Assembly: GCF_037949285.1 (NCBI RefSeq)
Contig: NZ_CP149927.1
Coordinates: 393,001-457,000, forward strand
DNA length: 64,000 nucleotides
Direction of reading: 5' to 3'
Source of the DNA: Thioclava sp. GXIMD4216
GTDB lineage: Bacteria > Pseudomonadota > Alphaproteobacteria > Rhodobacterales > Rhodobacteraceae
Shown here: one piece after another, positions 1 to 9,279 of the stretch
How the letters are laid out: each line of letters begins with the position of its first letter
How positions within the stretch are numbered: position 1 is the stretch's first letter
The notes under the pieces: model-generated
Told to the model about the DNA's origin: nothing
The model's input: the letters and a program-made list of their open reading frames with translations, nothing else
The model's database searches: none
Made by a program: the position numbers and the translations under genes

Positions 1-356
1 CGATCTCGAATTGGACCGAGCTGGACATCTGGCAATATATCCACCTTGAGGGCATCGAGATCGTGCCGCTGTATTTCGCAGCTCCGCGCCCGACGGTCGA
101 ACGCGATGGCATGATCCTGATGGTGGATGACGACCGCTTCCGCCTGAAAGAGGGCGAAGAGCCGGTGATGCGCTCGGTCCGTTTCCGCACGCTGGGCTGC
201 TACCCGCTGACCGGCGCGGTCGAGAGCCAGGCCACCACGCTGCCGGAGGTCATTCAGGAAACGCTGCTGACCACCACCTCGGAACGTCAGGGCCGTGCGA
301 TCGACCATGATCAGGCCGCCTCGATGGAGAAGAAGAAGCAGGAAGGCTACTTCTGA
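1..356 (+). CDS. cysD: Sulfate adenylyltransferase subunit 2 (CysD), 3' part
   Basis: The reading frame is open from the window edge (first full codon at base 3) and ends at 356, giving 117 visible residues, so the 5' part lies outside. CysD is the small catalytic subunit of ATP sulfurylase, which makes adenosine 5'-phosphosulfate from sulfate and ATP with the GTPase CysN. The visible part has the family block [13 protein letters not shown] at its start, [17 protein letters not shown] in the middle and the typical lysine-rich tail ending KKQEGYF. The next gene, 63 bases downstream on the same strand, is cysNC, the usual partner. Identity is near certain; only the missing N-terminus is unseen. 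Confidence 0.95.
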   Translation, partial: ISNWTELDIWQYIHLEGIEIVPLYFAAPRPTVERDGMILMVDDDRFRLKEGEEPVMRSVRFRTLGCYPLTGAVESQATTLPEVIQETLLTTTSERQGRAIDHDQAASMEKKKQEGYF

Positions 357-419
357 TCGCTTTTGGCTCGGGCCGGAAGGCCCGCCTTTCTCCGGATATA
401 AGAATTCAGGTGCACGCAC

Positions 420-2336
420 ATGACCACCCAAACCAATGACCCGATCTATAAGACCGACGCGCTGATCGCGGAAGATATCGACCAGTACCTGCAGGTCCAC
501 CAGCATAAGACCATGCTGCGCTTCATCACCTGCGGCTCGGTCGATGACGGGAAATCGACGCTGATCGGGCGTCTGCTCTACGATAGCAAGATGATCTTCG
601 AAGACCAGCTGGCGACGCTGGAAGCCGATTCCAAACGTGTCGGCACCCAGGGCCAAGAGATCGACTTCGCGCTTCTGGTTGACGGTCTTGCCGCCGAGCG
701 CGAGCAGGGCATCACCATCGATGTGGCCTACCGCTTCTTCGCGACCGAAAAGCGCAAGTTTATCGTCGCCGATACCCCCGGCCACGAGCAATATACCCGC
801 AATATGGTCACTGGCGCCTCGACCGCCGATCTGGCCGTAATCCTGATCGACGCGCGCAAGGGCGTGCTGACCCAGACCAAGCGTCATTCCTATCTGGTGA
901 AACTGCTGGGCATCAAGAATGTGGTGCTGGCGGTCAACAAGATGGACCTTGTGGGCTATAGTCAGGAAACCTTCGACAAGATCGTGGCCGATTATACCGA
1001 ATTCGGCAAAACCATCGGGCTGGAAGATTTCGTGCCGATGCCGATTTCGGGCTATAAGGGCGACAATATCACCACATCGTCGGACAATATGCCGTGGTTC
1101 ACCGGCACGCCGCTGCTGCCGCATCTGGAAACCGTCGAGATCACCTCGTCGCATGAGCCTGTCGATGCGCCGTTCCGTATGCCGGTGCAATGGGTGAACC
1201 GTCCGAACCTCGACTTCCGCGGCTTCGCGGGGCTGATTGCCTCGGGTCGTGTCAGCCCGGGCGATGAAATCCGCGTGCTGCCTTCGGGCAAGACCTCCAA
1301 GGTTGCGAAAATCGTTACCTTCGAGGGCGATCGCGAAGAGGCGATTGCCGGTGAAGCGGTTACCCTGACGCTGGAAGACGAGATCGACTGTTCGCGCGGG
1401 CAGGTCATTGTGGCGGCGCAAAGCCCGCTGGAAGTGGCCGACCAGTTTGAATCCACCATCATCTGGATGGACGAGGAAGAGATGATCCCCGGTCGCGCCT
1501 ACTGGCTGAAGATCGGCACCCAGACCGTTTCGGCCACCGTTCAGGCGCCGAAATACGAGGTGAACGTCAACACGCAGGAGCATCTGGCAACCAAGACGCT
1601 GGATCTGAACGCGATCGGCGTGGCCAATATCACCACCGACCGCGAGATCCCCTTTGCGCCCTATGAGGAAAACCACGACCTTGGTGGCTTCATCCTCATC
1701 GACAAGATGACCAACCAGACGGTCGCCGCCGGTATGCTGCATTTCGCGCTGCGCCGCTCGACCAATGTGCATTGGCAGGCCACCGATATCTCGCGCGAGA
1801 GCCATGCCGCGATGAAGAACCAGAAGCCCGCCGTGCTGTGGCTGACGGGTCTGTCGGGCTCGGGCAAATCGACCATCGCCAATATCGTCGAGAAGAAGCT
1901 GGCGCGGATGAACCGCCACACCTTCCTTCTGGATGGCGATAACGTGCGTCACGGGCTGAACAAGGATCTGGGCTTCACCGAGGCCGACCGGATCGAGAAT
2001 ATCCGCCGCGTGGGCGAGGTCGCCAAGCTGATGACCGATGCCGGTCTGATCGTGATCACCGCCTTCATCTCGCCCTTCCGTTCGGAGCGCGACATGGTGC
2101 GCTCCATGATGCAGCCGGGCGAGTTTGTCGAGGTCTTCGTGGATACGCCGCTGGAAGTGGCCGAAGAGCGCGATGTGAAGGGTCTCTACAAGAAGGCCCG
2201 TTCGGGTCAGTTGAAGAACTTCACCGGTATCGACAGCCCCTATGAGGCGCCTGACAATGCCGAGCTGCGCATCGACACCACCGAGATGACGCCGGAAGAG
2301 GCCGCCGATCTGATCATCGCGCGTCTGATTCCGTAA
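420..2336 (+). CDS. cysNC: Bifunctional sulfate adenylyltransferase subunit 1 / adenylylsulfate kinase (CysNC)
   Basis: A 638-residue fusion of the GTPase subunit of ATP sulfurylase (CysN) with APS kinase (CysC), so one protein drives APS synthesis by GTP hydrolysis and then phosphorylates APS to PAPS. The CysN half has the G1 P-loop GSVDDGKST at residues 39-47, DTPGHEQY at 118-125 and NKMD at 173-176, followed by EF-Tu-like beta-barrel domains. The CysC half starts near residue 460 and has its own P-loop GLSGSGKST at 477-485 and the DGDNVRHGL block. It sits 63 bases after cysD and is followed by a terminator. PAPS feeds assimilatory sulfate reduction or sulfotransferases; cysH is not in the window. 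Confidence 0.97.
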   Translation: MTTQTNDPIYKTDALIAEDIDQYLQVHQHKTMLRFITCGSVDDGKSTLIGRLLYDSKMIFEDQLATLEADSKRVGTQGQEIDFALLVDGLAAEREQGITIDVAYRFFATEKRKFIVADTPGHEQYTRNMVTGASTADLAVILIDARKGVLTQTKRHSYLVKLLGIKNVVLAVNKMDLVGYSQETFDKIVADYTEFGKTIGLEDFVPMPISGYKGDNITTSSDNMPWFTGTPLLPHLETVEITSSHEPVDAPFRMPVQWVNRPNLDFRGFAGLIASGRVSPGDEIRVLPSGKTSKVAKIVTFEGDREEAIAGEAVTLTLEDEIDCSRGQVIVAAQSPLEVADQFESTIIWMDEEEMIPGRAYWLKIGTQTVSATVQAPKYEVNVNTQEHLATKTLDLNAIGVANITTDREIPFAPYEENHDLGGFILIDKMTNQTVAAGMLHFALRRSTNVHWQATDISRESHAAMKNQKPAVLWLTGLSGSGKSTIANIVEKKLARMNRHTFLLDGDNVRHGLNKDLGFTEADRIENIRRVGEVAKLMTDAGLIVITAFISPFRSERDMVRSMMQPGEFVEVFVDTPLEVAEERDVKGLYKKARSGQLKNFTGIDSPYEAPDNAELRIDTTEMTPEEAADLIIARLIP

Positions 2337-2362
2337 CAAACGGTTTTCATGCCGGTTCTCTG

Positions 2363-2390
2363 CGCCCCGCCTTGATCGGCGGGGCGTTTT
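2363..2390 (+). terminator. Rho-independent terminator of the cysD-cysNC operon
   Basis: A perfect 9-bp GC-rich stem (CGCCCCGCC at 2363-2371 with GGCGGGGCG at 2378-2386), a 6-base loop and a following T tract, 27 bases after the cysNC stop codon. Confidence 0.9.
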
Positions 2391-2674
2391 GCATGCAAAA
2401 CCGCCTTTTCCGCCCCGATATTCTGGTCACAGCCGCGCGAGCGCCGTGTGAAAATTTCAGATATCCCGAGCGATCAGCAAGTTTTCACCATTCCGCCGAA
2501 ATATCCCGCAATATAAGTTTTTGTTCTCTTTTACGTGACGATGAATGCTTGGAATGGCTTGTCATATCGAATTTTGCCGATACCTTCTTCCATGTTTTAC
2601 CGGATAGTCAAAATTCCGGAAGACCGGATGGCCTTCACAACCGAGGCCCTCCGATGTGACAGAGAGGGGAAATC
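2391..2674 (+). promoter_or_regulatory. AT-richer upstream region of the first peptide ABC operon
   Basis: Together with the terminator this forms a 338-base stretch without a convincing gene between cysNC and the ABC binding-protein gene. From about 2450 it is clearly richer in A and T than its surroundings, as expected for a promoter region. I found no pair of -35/-10 hexamers good enough to name. A 95-codon open frame across it lacks any recognisable protein character. The downstream gene has a good Shine-Dalgarno (AGAGAGGGGAAA) just before its ATG at 2675. Confidence 0.4.
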
Positions 2675-4276
2675 ATGTCGAAGATGACGCGTAGCCTTTT
2701 GGCTGCTTCTGCACTCATGCTCGGGCTTTCGGCACCGGCATTCGCGAAAACTTTTGTCTATTGCTCGGAAGCCTCGCCCGAAGGCTTCGATCCCGCGCCC
2801 TATACCGCTGGCACGACCTTCGATGCCTCGGCGCATCCGGTCTTCAACCGTCTGGTGGAGTTCAAGAAGGGCACGACCGAAATCGAGCCGGGTCTGGCGA
2901 CCTCTTGGGATGTGTCCGATGACGGCCTGACCTACACGTTCCACCTGCGCCCCGATGTGAAGTGGCAATCGGTTCAGGGCTATACGCCCACCCGCACCAT
3001 GAATGCCGATGACGTGATCTTCAGCTTCGACCGTCAGGGCAATGCCGAAAACCCGTGGCATGACTATCTGCCCGGCATAACCTATGAATATTACTCGGCG
3101 ATGGAGATGGCCGATCTGATTTCCTCGATCGAGAAGGTCGATGATCTGACGGTCAAGATCACCCTGACCCGTCCCGAAGCGCCCTTCCTCGCCAATCTCG
3201 CCATGCCCTTCATGTCGATCGTGTCGAAGGAATATGCCGATACGCTGGCCAAAGACGGCAAGCAGGCGCAGTTCAATCAGGTGCCCGTGGGCACCGGCCC
3301 GTTCCAGTTCGTGGCCTATCAGCAGGATGCCGTCATCCGTTACAAGAAGAACCCCGATTACTGGGGCACCGCGCCCAAGATCGATGATCTGGTCTTTGCA
3401 ATCACTCCCGAGGCCTCGGTGCGCCTCCAGCGCCTGCAGGCCAATGAATGCCAGCTGATGCCCTATCCCTCGCCCGCCGATCTGGAGGCGATCAAAGCCG
3501 ATAGCAATCTCAAGCTCGATAGCCAGCCGGGCCTCAATGTGGCCTATCTGGCCTATAACACCACCGTGGCGCCTTTTGATAAGCCCGAGGTCCGCAAGGC
3601 ACTCAACATGGCGATCAACAAGCAGGCGATCATCGATGCGGTCTTCCAGGGCGCGGGCGAAGTGGCGAAAAACCCGATCCCGCCGACCATGTGGTCCTAT
3701 AATGACAGCATTCAGGACGATCCCTATGATCCCGAGAAAGCCAAGCAGATGCTGGCAGATGCGGGGGTGAAGGATCTGGATATGGAAATCTGGGCGATGC
3801 CCGTCCAGCGCCCCTATATGCCCAATGCGCGGCGCACCGCCGAACTGATGCAGGCCGATCTGGAAAAGGTGGGCGTGAAGGCGTCGATCGTCTCCTATGA
3901 ATGGGGCGAATATCTGAAACGCTCCACCGATCCGGCGCGTAAGGGTGCGGTGATCATGGGCTGGACGGGTGACAATGGCGACCCCGACAACTTCATGGGC
4001 GTGCTCTTGAGCTGTGCGGCTACGGGCGATGGGGGCTCGAACCGTGCGCAATGGTGCAACAAGGATTTTTCGGATCTGATCACCAAGGCCAAAACCACCA
4101 CCGATCAGGCCGAGCGCACCAAGCTCTATGAACAGGCGCAGGTGATCTTCAAGGATCAAGCGCCTTGGGACACGCTCGCGCATTCCACCCAATATGTGCC
4201 GATGCGGAAAAATGTCGAAGGCTTCGTGATGAGCCCTCTGGGCGATTTCACCTTCGAGACCGTCGATCTGAAATAA
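2675..4276 (+). CDS. Dipeptide/oligopeptide ABC transporter substrate-binding protein (DppA-like)
   Basis: A 533-residue periplasmic binding protein of the SBP_bac_5 (DppA/OppA) family. The N-terminus is a classical Sec signal peptide: basic MSKMTR, a hydrophobic stretch, then APAFAK with cleavage probably after the last AFA. Mature-start features VYCSEASPEGFDPA and the later YNTTVAPFDKPEVRKALNMAI and VPVGTGPFQF blocks are family signatures. It is the first gene of a five-gene + strand operon with two permeases and two ATPases. A 10-bp hairpin follows the stop codon and probably separates its mRNA level from that of the permease genes. The exact substrate, whether dipeptide, heme or another small peptide-like compound, cannot be read from sequence. 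Confidence 0.92.
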   Translation: MSKMTRSLLAASALMLGLSAPAFAKTFVYCSEASPEGFDPAPYTAGTTFDASAHPVFNRLVEFKKGTTEIEPGLATSWDVSDDGLTYTFHLRPDVKWQSVQGYTPTRTMNADDVIFSFDRQGNAENPWHDYLPGITYEYYSAMEMADLISSIEKVDDLTVKITLTRPEAPFLANLAMPFMSIVSKEYADTLAKDGKQAQFNQVPVGTGPFQFVAYQQDAVIRYKKNPDYWGTAPKIDDLVFAITPEASVRLQRLQANECQLMPYPSPADLEAIKADSNLKLDSQPGLNVAYLAYNTTVAPFDKPEVRKALNMAINKQAIIDAVFQGAGEVAKNPIPPTMWSYNDSIQDDPYDPEKAKQMLADAGVKDLDMEIWAMPVQRPYMPNARRTAELMQADLEKVGVKASIVSYEWGEYLKRSTDPARKGAVIMGWTGDNGDPDNFMGVLLSCAATGDGGSNRAQWCNKDFSDLITKAKTTTDQAERTKLYEQAQVIFKDQAPWDTLAHSTQYVPMRKNVEGFVMSPLGDFTFETVDLK

Positions 4277-4296
4277 GCCTCGCGTCCATCCATATC

Positions 4297-4323
4297 GGGC
4301 GCGCGGGCAGTTTCCGCGCGCCC
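4297..4323 (+). promoter_or_regulatory. Intercistronic stem-loop after the binding-protein gene
   Basis: A perfect 10-bp stem (GGGCGCGCGG at 4297-4306 with CCGCGCGCCC at 4314-4323) and a 7-base loop, with no T tract. It lies between the binding-protein stop and the permease start. Such hairpins typically protect the upstream mRNA from 3' exonucleases, so the binding protein is made in excess over the membrane parts. Confidence 0.7.
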
Positions 4324-4340
4324 CATTGCAAGGCGATGAC

Positions 4341-5348
4341 ATGATCCGATTCTTCCTGAACAAACTTCTCTATCTGGTGCCGACGCTGATCGGCATCACG
4401 ATTGTGGCCTTCGGCTTTGTCCGTGTGCTGCCGGGTGATCCGGTGACTTTGCTTGCGGGCGAAAGGGGCATCACCCCCGAACGCCATGCCCAACTGGCCG
4501 CGCAACTGGGCTTTGACCGCCCTGTATGGGCGCAATATCTCGACTTCCTCTGGCGGCTTCTGCATGGTGATTTCGGCAATTCGATCGTGACGAAAAAGCC
4601 GGTGCTGGATGAATTCCTGCAGCTATTTCCCGCAACCGTGGAACTATCGCTTTGTGCGATCCTCCTCGCCACGCTGATCGGCGTGCCGGTGGGAGTGCTG
4701 GCGGCCGTCAAGCGTGGCAGCTGGTTTGACCAGATCTCGATGACCACCGCCCTTGTCGGCTTTTCCATGCCGATCTTCTGGTGGGGGCTTTTGCTGATCA
4801 TCTTCTTCTCGGGGACCTTGGGCTGGACGCCGGTTTCGGGGCGGATGTCGCTGATGTTCTTCTTTGACACGCCCACGGGCTTCATGCTGATCGACAGCCT
4901 TCTGTCGGGGCAGGACGGCGCGTTCCGTTCGGCGCTCTCCCACTTAATCCTGCCCTCCGTGGTGCTGGGCACCATTCCGCTGGCGGTGATCGCGCGGCAG
5001 ACCCGTTCCGCCATGCTGGAGGTGATGGGCGAGGATTATGTCCGCACCGCCCGCGCCAAGGGCCTGACGGGGCGTCGCGTCGTCATGGTCCATGCGCTGC
5101 GCAATGCGATGGTGCCGGTGGTGACCACCATCGGGCTGCAGATCGGGCTGTTGATGGCGGGCGCTATCCTGACCGAGACCATCTTCAGCTGGCCCGGAGT
5201 CGGGAAATGGATGATCGATTCCATCTCGCGCCGTGATTATCCGGTCGTGCAATCGGGTCTTCTGCTGATTGCGGGCGTCGTGATGGTGGTGAACCTGATC
5301 GTCGATCTGACCTATGGCCTCATCAATCCGAGGATCCGTCACAAATGA
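4341..5348 (+). CDS. Peptide ABC transporter permease (DppB-like)
   Basis: A 335-residue inner-membrane permease of the DppB/OppB group. It begins MIRFFLNKLLYLVPTLIGIT, the usual first transmembrane helix, and carries the conserved periplasmic block VLPGDPVTLLAG. The EAA cytoplasmic loop is seen as GEDYVRTARAKGLTGRRV near residues 230-247, the docking site for the ATPases. About six hydrophobic helices are present. I chose ATG 4341 because it gives the canonical N-terminus; a TTG 15 bases upstream would only add MQGDD. The stop overlaps the next permease start by 4 bases (ATGA), indicating translational coupling. Confidence 0.93.
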   Translation: MIRFFLNKLLYLVPTLIGITIVAFGFVRVLPGDPVTLLAGERGITPERHAQLAAQLGFDRPVWAQYLDFLWRLLHGDFGNSIVTKKPVLDEFLQLFPATVELSLCAILLATLIGVPVGVLAAVKRGSWFDQISMTTALVGFSMPIFWWGLLLIIFFSGTLGWTPVSGRMSLMFFFDTPTGFMLIDSLLSGQDGAFRSALSHLILPSVVLGTIPLAVIARQTRSAMLEVMGEDYVRTARAKGLTGRRVVMVHALRNAMVPVVTTIGLQIGLLMAGAILTETIFSWPGVGKWMIDSISRRDYPVVQSGLLLIAGVVMVVNLIVDLTYGLINPRIRHK

Positions 5349-6244
5349 GCACAACTCTCCAGATGACCGACGGCCAGATCCGTCGCAAGATGATCGCGGA
5401 TTTCTGGCATGATTTCCGCCGCAACAAAGGCGCTGTGGTGGGGCTTTGCGTCTTTGCGCTGATGGTGCTGGTGGCGGTTTTCGCGCCGCTTCTGGCCCCG
5501 CATGACGCGGCCACGCAATATCGCGATGCGCTTCTGGTGCCGCCCTCATGGGCCGAGGGCGGGCGGCCAGAATTCCTGCTTGGCACCGATGCCGTGGGGC
5601 GCGACATGCTCTCGCGGCTGATCTATGGCTCGCGCTATTCGCTGTTCATCGGCGTGGTGGTGGTGCTGGTGGCGCTGTCGGGCGGGATCATCCTTGGCCT
5701 TCTGGCGGGCTTCTTTGGCGGCTGGGTCGATACCGTCATCATGCGGGTGATGGATATCATTCTGGCCTTCCCCTCGCTTCTTTTGGCACTCGTGCTGGTG
5801 GCAATCTTGGGGCCGGGGCTGACCAATGCGATGATCGCCATCGCCATCGTCTACCAACCGCATTTCGCGCGCCTCACCCGCGCCGCCGTCATGGGCGAGA
5901 AATCGCGTGATTATGTGGTGGCGGCACGGATGGCGGGTGCAGGGCCTGTCCGGCTGATGTTGAAAACCATCCTGCCCAATTGCCTCGCTCCCCTCATCGT
6001 GCAGGCGACGCTGTCGTTTTCCTCCGCCGTGCTTGATGCCGCCGCCCTAGGCTTTTTGGGGATGGGCGCACAGCCGCCCTCGCCCGAATGGGGCACCATG
6101 CTGGCAGAGGCCCGCGAGTTCATCTTGCGGGCATGGTGGGTGGTCACCTTCCCCGGTCTGGCGATCCTGATCTCGGTCTTGGCGATCAACCTGATGGGCG
6201 ACGGTTTGCGTGATGCCCTCGACCCGAAACTGAAACGGAGCTGA
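5345..6244 (+). CDS. Peptide ABC transporter permease (DppC-like)
   Basis: A 299-residue second permease subunit of the same transporter. It has the DppC-type cytoplasmic N-terminus (FWHDFRRNKGAVVGL) before the first helix, the conserved LLGTDAVGRDMLSRLIYGSRYSL block, and the EAA loop around SRDYVVAARMAGAGPVRLM. It ends with the family motif GDGLRDALDPKLKR. It overlaps dppB by 4 bases and is followed after a single base by the first ATPase gene, so the subunits are clearly co-translated. Confidence 0.94.
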   Translation: MSTTLQMTDGQIRRKMIADFWHDFRRNKGAVVGLCVFALMVLVAVFAPLLAPHDAATQYRDALLVPPSWAEGGRPEFLLGTDAVGRDMLSRLIYGSRYSLFIGVVVVLVALSGGIILGLLAGFFGGWVDTVIMRVMDIILAFPSLLLALVLVAILGPGLTNAMIAIAIVYQPHFARLTRAAVMGEKSRDYVVAARMAGAGPVRLMLKTILPNCLAPLIVQATLSFSSAVLDAAALGFLGMGAQPPSPEWGTMLAEAREFILRAWWVVTFPGLAILISVLAINLMGDGLRDALDPKLKRS

Positions 6245-6245
6245 T

Positions 6246-7082
6246 ATGGCACTTCTGGATATCAAGAACCTGACGGTCAGCTTCGCCACCTCCTCGGGGC
6301 CGTTCAAGGCCGTGGACGGGATCGACACCCGCGTCGATGCGGGCGAGGTGCTGGCCATCGTGGGCGAGAGTGGCTCGGGTAAATCGGTCTCGATGCTGGC
6401 GGTGATGGGGCTTTTGCCCGACACCGCCACCGTCACCGCCGACGAGATGAGTTATGACGGGCGCGATCTCTCGCGCATGTCGAAGGCCGAACGCCGCAAG
6501 CTGATTGGGCGCGAGATTACGATGATCTTTCAGGAACCCATCGCCTCGCTCAACCCCGCCTTCACGGTTGGCTTCCAGATCGAGGAGGTGCTGCGCCTCA
6601 ACAAGGGCCTGAGCAAACGCGATGCCCGCGCCGAGGCCATCCGTCTGTTCGAACAGGTGGGGATCCCCGAGCCCGCCACCAAGATTGACGCCTATCCGCA
6701 TCAGATGTCGGGCGGGCAATGCCAGCGGGTGATGATCGCCATGGCGATTGCCACCGGCCCGAAACTGCTGATCGCCGACGAGCCGACCACGGCTTTGGAT
6801 GTGACGATCCAGAAGCAGATCCTCGATCTGTTGATGGAGTTGCAGGAGGCGCATGGGATGGGGCTGATATTGATCACCCATGACATGGGCGTGGTGGCCG
6901 AAACCGCCGACCGCGTGATGGTGCAATATAAGGGGCGCAAGATGGAGGAGGCCGATGTGCTCTCGCTTTTCGAGGCGCCGCAGCATCCCTACACGAAGGC
7001 GCTTCTCTCGGCGCTGCCGGAACTGGCCACGGGCGACCGGCTGCCTACGGTCTCGGACTATTATACGGAGGAAGGCGCATGA
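6246..7082 (+). CDS. Peptide ABC transporter ATP-binding protein (DppD-like)
   Basis: A 278-residue ATPase with Walker A GESGSGKS near residues 39-46, Q-loop MIFQEP, ABC signature MSGGQCQRV and Walker [13 protein letters not shown], followed by the switch histidine in ILITHDMG. The C-terminal HPYT motif of the oligopeptide group is present, but the protein stops soon after it. It is therefore shorter than the usual 320-330 residues, where a cysteine-rich extension often follows. It energises the 4341-6244 permeases together with the next gene, with which it overlaps by 4 bases. Confidence 0.93.
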   Translation: MALLDIKNLTVSFATSSGPFKAVDGIDTRVDAGEVLAIVGESGSGKSVSMLAVMGLLPDTATVTADEMSYDGRDLSRMSKAERRKLIGREITMIFQEPIASLNPAFTVGFQIEEVLRLNKGLSKRDARAEAIRLFEQVGIPEPATKIDAYPHQMSGGQCQRVMIAMAIATGPKLLIADEPTTALDVTIQKQILDLLMELQEAHGMGLILITHDMGVVAETADRVMVQYKGRKMEEADVLSLFEAPQHPYTKALLSALPELATGDRLPTVSDYYTEEGA

Positions 7083-7915
7083 CCACAGTCGTTGCAGGGC
7101 GCGGCCTGACGCAGGATTACCATGTGTCAGGCGGCATGCTTGGCCGCGCGAAGACCGTGCGCGCCGTGAAAGGTGTCGATTTCGCCGTTGAGAAGGGCAA
7201 GACGCTGGCCATCGTGGGCGAGAGTGGTTCGGGCAAATCGACACTCGCGCGGATCATCGCTTTGATCGATGCGCAATCGGGCGGCAGCCTTGAGATTGGC
7301 GGTCAGGCTGTCGATATCTCGAAACGCAAGCCTGACCATAAGTTGCGCTCGATGGTGCAGATGGTGTTCCAGAACCCCTATGGGTCGTTGAACCCGCGTC
7401 AGAAAGTGGGCGATTGCCTGACCGAGCCTTTGTTGCTGAACACTCGGCAATCTGGTCCCGAGCGGCGCGAGAAGGCGGAGGCGATGCTGGAGAAGGTCGG
7501 GCTGCAGGCCGCGCATTTCAACCGCTATCCCCATATGTTCTCGGGCGGGCAGCGCCAGCGGATCGCGATTGCGCGGGCCTTGATGCTGAACCCCGAGCTT
7601 CTGGTGCTGGATGAGGCGGTTTCGGCGTTAGATCTTTCGGTGCAGGCGCAGGTTTTGAACCTGCTGTCGGATCTGCAGGAGGAGCTGGGGCTGACCTATG
7701 TGTTCATCAGCCATGATCTGTCGGTTGTGCGCTATATCGCCGATGAGGTCATGGTGATGAATAAGGGCGAGGCGGTGGAGCAGGCCTCGCGCGAGGCGAT
7801 CTTCACCGACCCGCAGCACCCTTATACTCGCCAGCTGTTTGCGGCGACTCCGGTGACCGATCTGGCGGCAATCCGGGCGCGGGTGGCGCGCAGGAAGGCC
7901 CGCGCGCCCGTGTGA
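7079..7915 (+). CDS. Peptide ABC transporter ATP-binding protein (DppF-like)
   Basis: The second ATPase of the operon, 278 residues. It has Walker [11 protein letters not shown]-loop MVFQNPYGSLNPR, signature FSGGQRQRI, Walker [13 protein letters not shown] and H-loop FISHDLS. The phrase DEAVSALD with N-terminal VSGGMLGRAKTVRAVKGVDF is the DppF/OppF pattern, where the partner DppD has DEPTTALD. It ends 14 bases before the convergent stop of the next minus-strand gene, and no clear terminator fits in that gap. Confidence 0.93.
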   Translation: MTTVVAGRGLTQDYHVSGGMLGRAKTVRAVKGVDFAVEKGKTLAIVGESGSGKSTLARIIALIDAQSGGSLEIGGQAVDISKRKPDHKLRSMVQMVFQNPYGSLNPRQKVGDCLTEPLLLNTRQSGPERREKAEAMLEKVGLQAAHFNRYPHMFSGGQRQRIAIARALMLNPELLVLDEAVSALDLSVQAQVLNLLSDLQEELGLTYVFISHDLSVVRYIADEVMVMNKGEAVEQASREAIFTDPQHPYTRQLFAATPVTDLAAIRARVARRKARAPV

Positions 7916-7929
7916 TTAAACCGGTGTGA

Positions 7930-9279
7930 TCAGATCTCCTTCAGCGCAGCTTCAACCGTGCTGAGGAGCCGGTCCACATGAGAGCTATCAAAGATCAGCG
8001 GCGGGCGGATTTTCAGGATATTCGCCCCCGGCCCCGTCGAGGAAATCAGCACGCCTTTCTTGCGCATCAGGTTGACACAGGCGGTGGCCGTTGCGGCGTC
8101 ATGGGTCTTGGTGGCGTGGTCGGTCACGAACTCGCAAGCTACATACATGCCCACCCCTCGCACATCGCCGATGCGCTCGTCCTTCAGGCTGCGCAACCCG
8201 TCGCGGATGGCATCGCCCATACGCACGGCATTGGCCAGCAGGTTATCCTCGCGGATCGTGTCGAAGACGGCGCGGGCTGCGGCGATTGCCACCGTATTGC
8301 CGCCGAAGGTGTTGAAATAGCGCAGGTCCTGCCCGAAGGGGGCCACCACATCATGGCGGACCGCGATCCCCGCCACCGGAAAGCCATTGCCCATCGGTTT
8401 GCCCATGGTGACGATCTCGGGGTCGATGCCCAGACGCTGATAGCCCCACATCGCCTCGCCCGAGCGGCCAAAGCCCGATTGCACCTCATCGGCGATCATG
8501 ATGCCGCCATGCGCGCGCACCACCTCGGCCACGGGTGCCAAAAGGCCCTTCGGATCGGAGTAAATGCCATCGGAGGAAAACAGGCTGTCGGCGATGAAAC
8601 AGGCGATGCCGTCGCCATGGCGCTCCAGATCCTCGATCTGGGCTTTGACCTCGGCGGCCATCTGCGCGCCCAAAGTCTCCACATCACGGCGGTAGCTATC
8701 GGGGGCGGAGACACGGCGCACCCATGTGCCCAAGGGCGATTTCGTGCCCAGCGAGGGCGAATAGCCCGCCGTCAGATGCGAGGTGCCGTGATAGGCCTCG
8801 GAGGTGATGATCACCCCGCGCTTGCCGGTCTTATGCATGGCGATACGGGTGGCCAGATCATTGGCCTCCGACCCCGTGCAGGTGAACATCATATGGCCAT
8901 TGGCCGCGATCTGCCCGCCGAATGTCGGCAGCATTTCCTCGGCCAGATCAAGGATACCGTCCTGCACATAGCGGGTATGGGTGCAGAGCTTCCCCATCTG
9001 CGCCGAGACCGCCTCGACCACGCGGGGGTGGGCATGGCCCAGTGAGACCACATTGTTATAGGCGTCCAGATAATCGCGGCCATCAGGGGCATAAAGATAG
9101 GCGCCCTCGCCACGGTCAACCGTCAGGGGCTCTTGATAGAACAGCCGATAGGCAGGGCCAAGCAGGCGGCTGCGGCGGTCGATACGGTCTGCCAGCGCGG
9201 GGTCAAGATTTGCCGCCTTGGACGGATCGAACCCGTTGACCATACCGATGACAGGCTTGTCGAGGGTATCTGTATTCAT
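7930..9279 (-). CDS. Class III PLP aminotransferase, candidate phospho-lyase (AGXT2L-like)
   Basis: A 449-residue fold-type I PLP enzyme of class III. The cofactor lysine is Lys294 in TMGKPMGNGF and the aspartate pairing the pyridine nitrogen is Asp264 in MIADEVQSGFGR. The stretch from residue 60 (YLYAPDGRDYLDAYNNVVSLGHAHP, then THTRYVQD) resembles ethanolamine-phosphate and phosphohydroxylysine phospho-lyases more than ordinary omega-aminotransferases. Its start overlaps the preceding phosphotransferase gene by 4 bases. Known bacterial relatives pair such a kinase with such a lyase, so I infer a route that phosphorylates an amino alcohol and then eliminates phosphate and ammonia. A plain aminotransferase remains possible. 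Confidence 0.82.
   Translation of the reverse strand: MNTDTLDKPVIGMVNGFDPSKAANLDPALADRIDRRSRLLGPAYRLFYQEPLTVDRGEGAYLYAPDGRDYLDAYNNVVSLGHAHPRVVEAVSAQMGKLCTHTRYVQDGILDLAEEMLPTFGGQIAANGHMMFTCTGSEANDLATRIAMHKTGKRGVIITSEAYHGTSHLTAGYSPSLGTKSPLGTWVRRVSAPDSYRRDVETLGAQMAAEVKAQIEDLERHGDGIACFIADSLFSSDGIYSDPKGLLAPVAEVVRAHGGIMIADEVQSGFGRSGEAMWGYQRLGIDPEIVTMGKPMGNGFPVAGIAVRHDVVAPFGQDLRYFNTFGGNTVAIAAARAVFDTIREDNLLANAVRMGDAIRDGLRSLKDERIGDVRGVGMYVACEFVTDHATKTHDAATATACVNLMRKKGVLISSTGPGANILKIRPPLIFDSSHVDRLLSTVEAALKEI

Noticed and set aside
2372..2659. A 95-codon frame between cysNC and the peptide-binding-protein gene
   Set aside because: It begins inside the terminator stem, lacks a ribosome-binding site and shows no recognisable protein features.
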